Assembly (NCBI RefSeq): GCF_023016285.1
Contig: NZ_CP095413.1
Location: 5,346,501 to 5,410,500 of the forward strand
Direction of reading: 5' to 3'
Source: Muricauda sp. SCSIO 64092
GTDB lineage: Bacteria; Bacteroidota; Bacteroidia; Flavobacteriales; Flavobacteriaceae
Length of the DNA stretch: 64,000 bases
Shown: positions 63,212 to 64,000 of the stretch, in pieces
Layout: each line of letters begins with the position of its first letter
How positions within the stretch are numbered: position 1 is the stretch's first letter
Translations under genes and position numbers: made by a program
Notes under the pieces: generated by a model
The model's input: the letters and a program-made list of their open reading frames with translations, nothing else
The model's database searches: none
What the model was told of the DNA's origin: nothing

Positions 63212-63498
63212 TCAGAAACCGCTTCATTGTATTGTTTAGCAGCTTCAATCAAACTTTTATTGGGCTTTTCTGCATTTACAATGGCATCAAAGAAAATTTC
63301 GCTGTCCCTTTGACTTTCAAGGACTCTTTCCCAATCACTAACAATTGACTTTGCTTTTTCCTGGGTAGCGGATATAACAAAATCGGTTAAACTGCGAAAG
63401 CCTCCTAACCTAGCAGCCCTTTCAAAAAAGATTTTCTGCTTCTTAGGTAGTCTGGTATCAAATCTGGCTTTCTCTTCGTTAATCGCTTCTGTTCCCAT
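63208..63498 (-). CDS. DUF1778 ribbon-helix-helix antitoxin
   Basis: A 96-residue antitoxin. ATG 63498 is chosen because the longer frame would start from a TTG within the operator. The N-terminal ribbon-helix-helix region is KARFDTRLPKKQKIFFERAARLGGFRSLTDFVI; the C-terminal half (SQRDSEIFFDAIVNAEKPNKS) matches the toxin-wrapping tail of TacA-type antitoxins. It overlaps the GNAT toxin by 4 bases. It should both neutralise the toxin and repress its own promoter through the CGTAC sites upstream. Confidence 0.9.
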   Translation of the reverse strand: MGTEAINEEKARFDTRLPKKQKIFFERAARLGGFRSLTDFVISATQEKAKSIVSDWERVLESQRDSEIFFDAIVNAEKPNKSLIEAAKQYNEAVSE

Positions 63499-63514
63499 GA
63501 TTATTTTTTTCAAA

Positions 63515-63567
63515 TGTACGTACAGTTTCCGTACCAAGCAACATTTTGTACGCTTTTTTTCCGTACA
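63515..63567 (-). promoter_or_regulatory. CGTAC-repeat operator of the toxin-antitoxin operon
   Basis: TGTACGTACA, a perfect 10-base palindrome, is at 63515-63524. CGTAC follows at 63530-63534, TGTACG at 63547-63552 and CGTACA at 63562-63567; the last two pair around nine T-rich bases. The sites lie 17-70 bases upstream of the antitoxin ATG, where autoregulation is expected. Confidence 0.65.
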
Positions 63568-63714
63568 AATTTATATCTCCCTTTCTTCCAATCAATTGTA
63601 TGTACCAGAATTATTTATAACCGAAGCGTTAAGAAGTAAGTTACTTTTCTTTTTTTCTTGATGCTTCAACGTTGCACAGCAGAGCTAAAAAAGAAACAAC
63701 CTATCCTAACGCCC

Positions 63715-63850
63715 ACCTTGCCTTTCGGACAGGTGCCGTTCGGTACGGGCAAGTATCGGGAACAAGCTTATGATGGTAAAAGTGCTATTTCTCGATACCG
63801 TTTTTATGGGCCCGCCTCAAGAACCGCTCAAATTGAGAAGCCTTTAGCAA
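63715..63850. repeat. Degenerate inverted-repeat element
   Basis: CTTGCC and GGCAAG pair over 63718-63754, and GTATCGGGA/TCTCGATAC over about 63753-63802. Read on the minus strand, CAATTTGAGCGGTT and ACGGTATCGAGAAA appear in the same order as similar words in the element at 44800-44950, so it may be a related copy. A 78-codon frame across it is not credible. Confidence 0.4.
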
Positions 63851-63870
63851 AGCCATTTCGGATACTTCCA

Positions 63871-63999
63871 CTAGTTTTTAAGTTGTCTCTTTAATTCTTC
63901 CATCGATTCCTGCAATTGTTTGAGCAGGCCATGGTTGCTTGTGGGATTCAAATCAAAGGTGAGTTTACTACTGACTTCCCAAATCTCTTGGATTTGAAA
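63871..63999 (-). CDS. C-terminal end of an unidentified gene, 5' end outside window
   Basis: On the minus strand 42 codons run from the window edge to TAG at 63873-63871. The peptide is polar and helical, with FQIQEIWEVSSKLTFDL followed by LLKQLQESMEELKRQLK, a short amphipathic or coiled-coil helix. This looks like a real protein terminus, but is too short to assign a family. Confidence 0.5.
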   Translation of the reverse strand, partial: FQIQEIWEVSSKLTFDLNPTSNHGLLKQLQESMEELKRQLKN

Positions 64000-64000
64000 G

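Noticed and set aside
63658..63894. A 78-codon plus-strand open frame
   Set aside because: It runs through inverted repeats, has no family look and no start context; treated as repeat DNA.

Overview
The window reads as chromosome of a marine member of the Flavobacteriaceae (Bacteroidota). The signs are many lipoproteins with short Bacteroidota-style signal peptides, several promoters with the TAnnTTTG -7 element of this phylum, and families typical of it: DUF1080, LuxR-like HTH fragments, a SusC-type plug domain, QEGLA-motif protein, GluR-type K+ channel and a laminarin-type glucan cluster. No rRNA, tRNA, CRISPR array or intact insertion sequence was seen.

Layout. (1) 3-8807: a beta-glucan operon with a 5'-cut GH149-type phosphorylase, a GH17 lipoprotein, a GH30 lipoprotein, an MFS sugar importer fused to a GH17 domain, and a free cytoplasmic GH17. 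(2) 9110-18094: a von Willebrand A lipoprotein, two DUF1080 proteins, a 55-residue membrane protein, a minus-strand run of pirin, haem/FG-GAP lipoprotein, amidase and M14 carboxypeptidase, then a serine hydrolase. (3) 18359-26443: SatD, membrane protein and MenB operon behind 29-bp tandem repeats; a lipoprotein; a YCII/ECF42 sigma pair; MutS2; a TIM-barrel sugar isomerase. (4) 26444-28905: a scarred segment with two remnants of LuxR-like regulators around a tail-fibre-like gene, with palindromic repeats. (5) 28906-49749: housekeeping and envelope genes, including DCC oxidoreductase, a DUF4139 protein with inserted CarboxypepD/plug domains, a three-gene ATP-grasp / N-formylglutamate amidohydrolase / QEGLA metallopeptidase operon, symporter, AroC, LpxH-like phosphatase, a large FAD/Fe-S oxidoreductase, thioredoxin-like protein, rhomboid and lipid A acyltransferase. 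(6) 49868-58045: Fhs, GlmM, and an operon of ACP phosphodiesterase, gamma-glutamyltransferase and an ATP-grasp protein. (7) 58061-64000: an accessory zone. A GluR-type K+ channel gene is cut in two by a 2.3-kb segment carrying AbiH and a RhuM-Fic protein. It is followed by a structured intergenic region and a GNAT/DUF1778 toxin-antitoxin pair.

How genes work together. The glucan operon predicts periplasmic or surface trimming by GH17 and GH30 lipoproteins, uptake by the MFS-GH17 fusion, cytoplasmic shortening by two GH17 domains and phosphorolysis to glucose-1-phosphate. The strongest new-looking observations are the transporter-glycosidase fusion, the precisely reconstructable channel disruption by a defence-like cassette, the ATP-grasp/amidohydrolase/HExxxH operon, and the plug-domain insertion in a DUF4139 protein. 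All functions are inferred from sequence by eye; no search was run.
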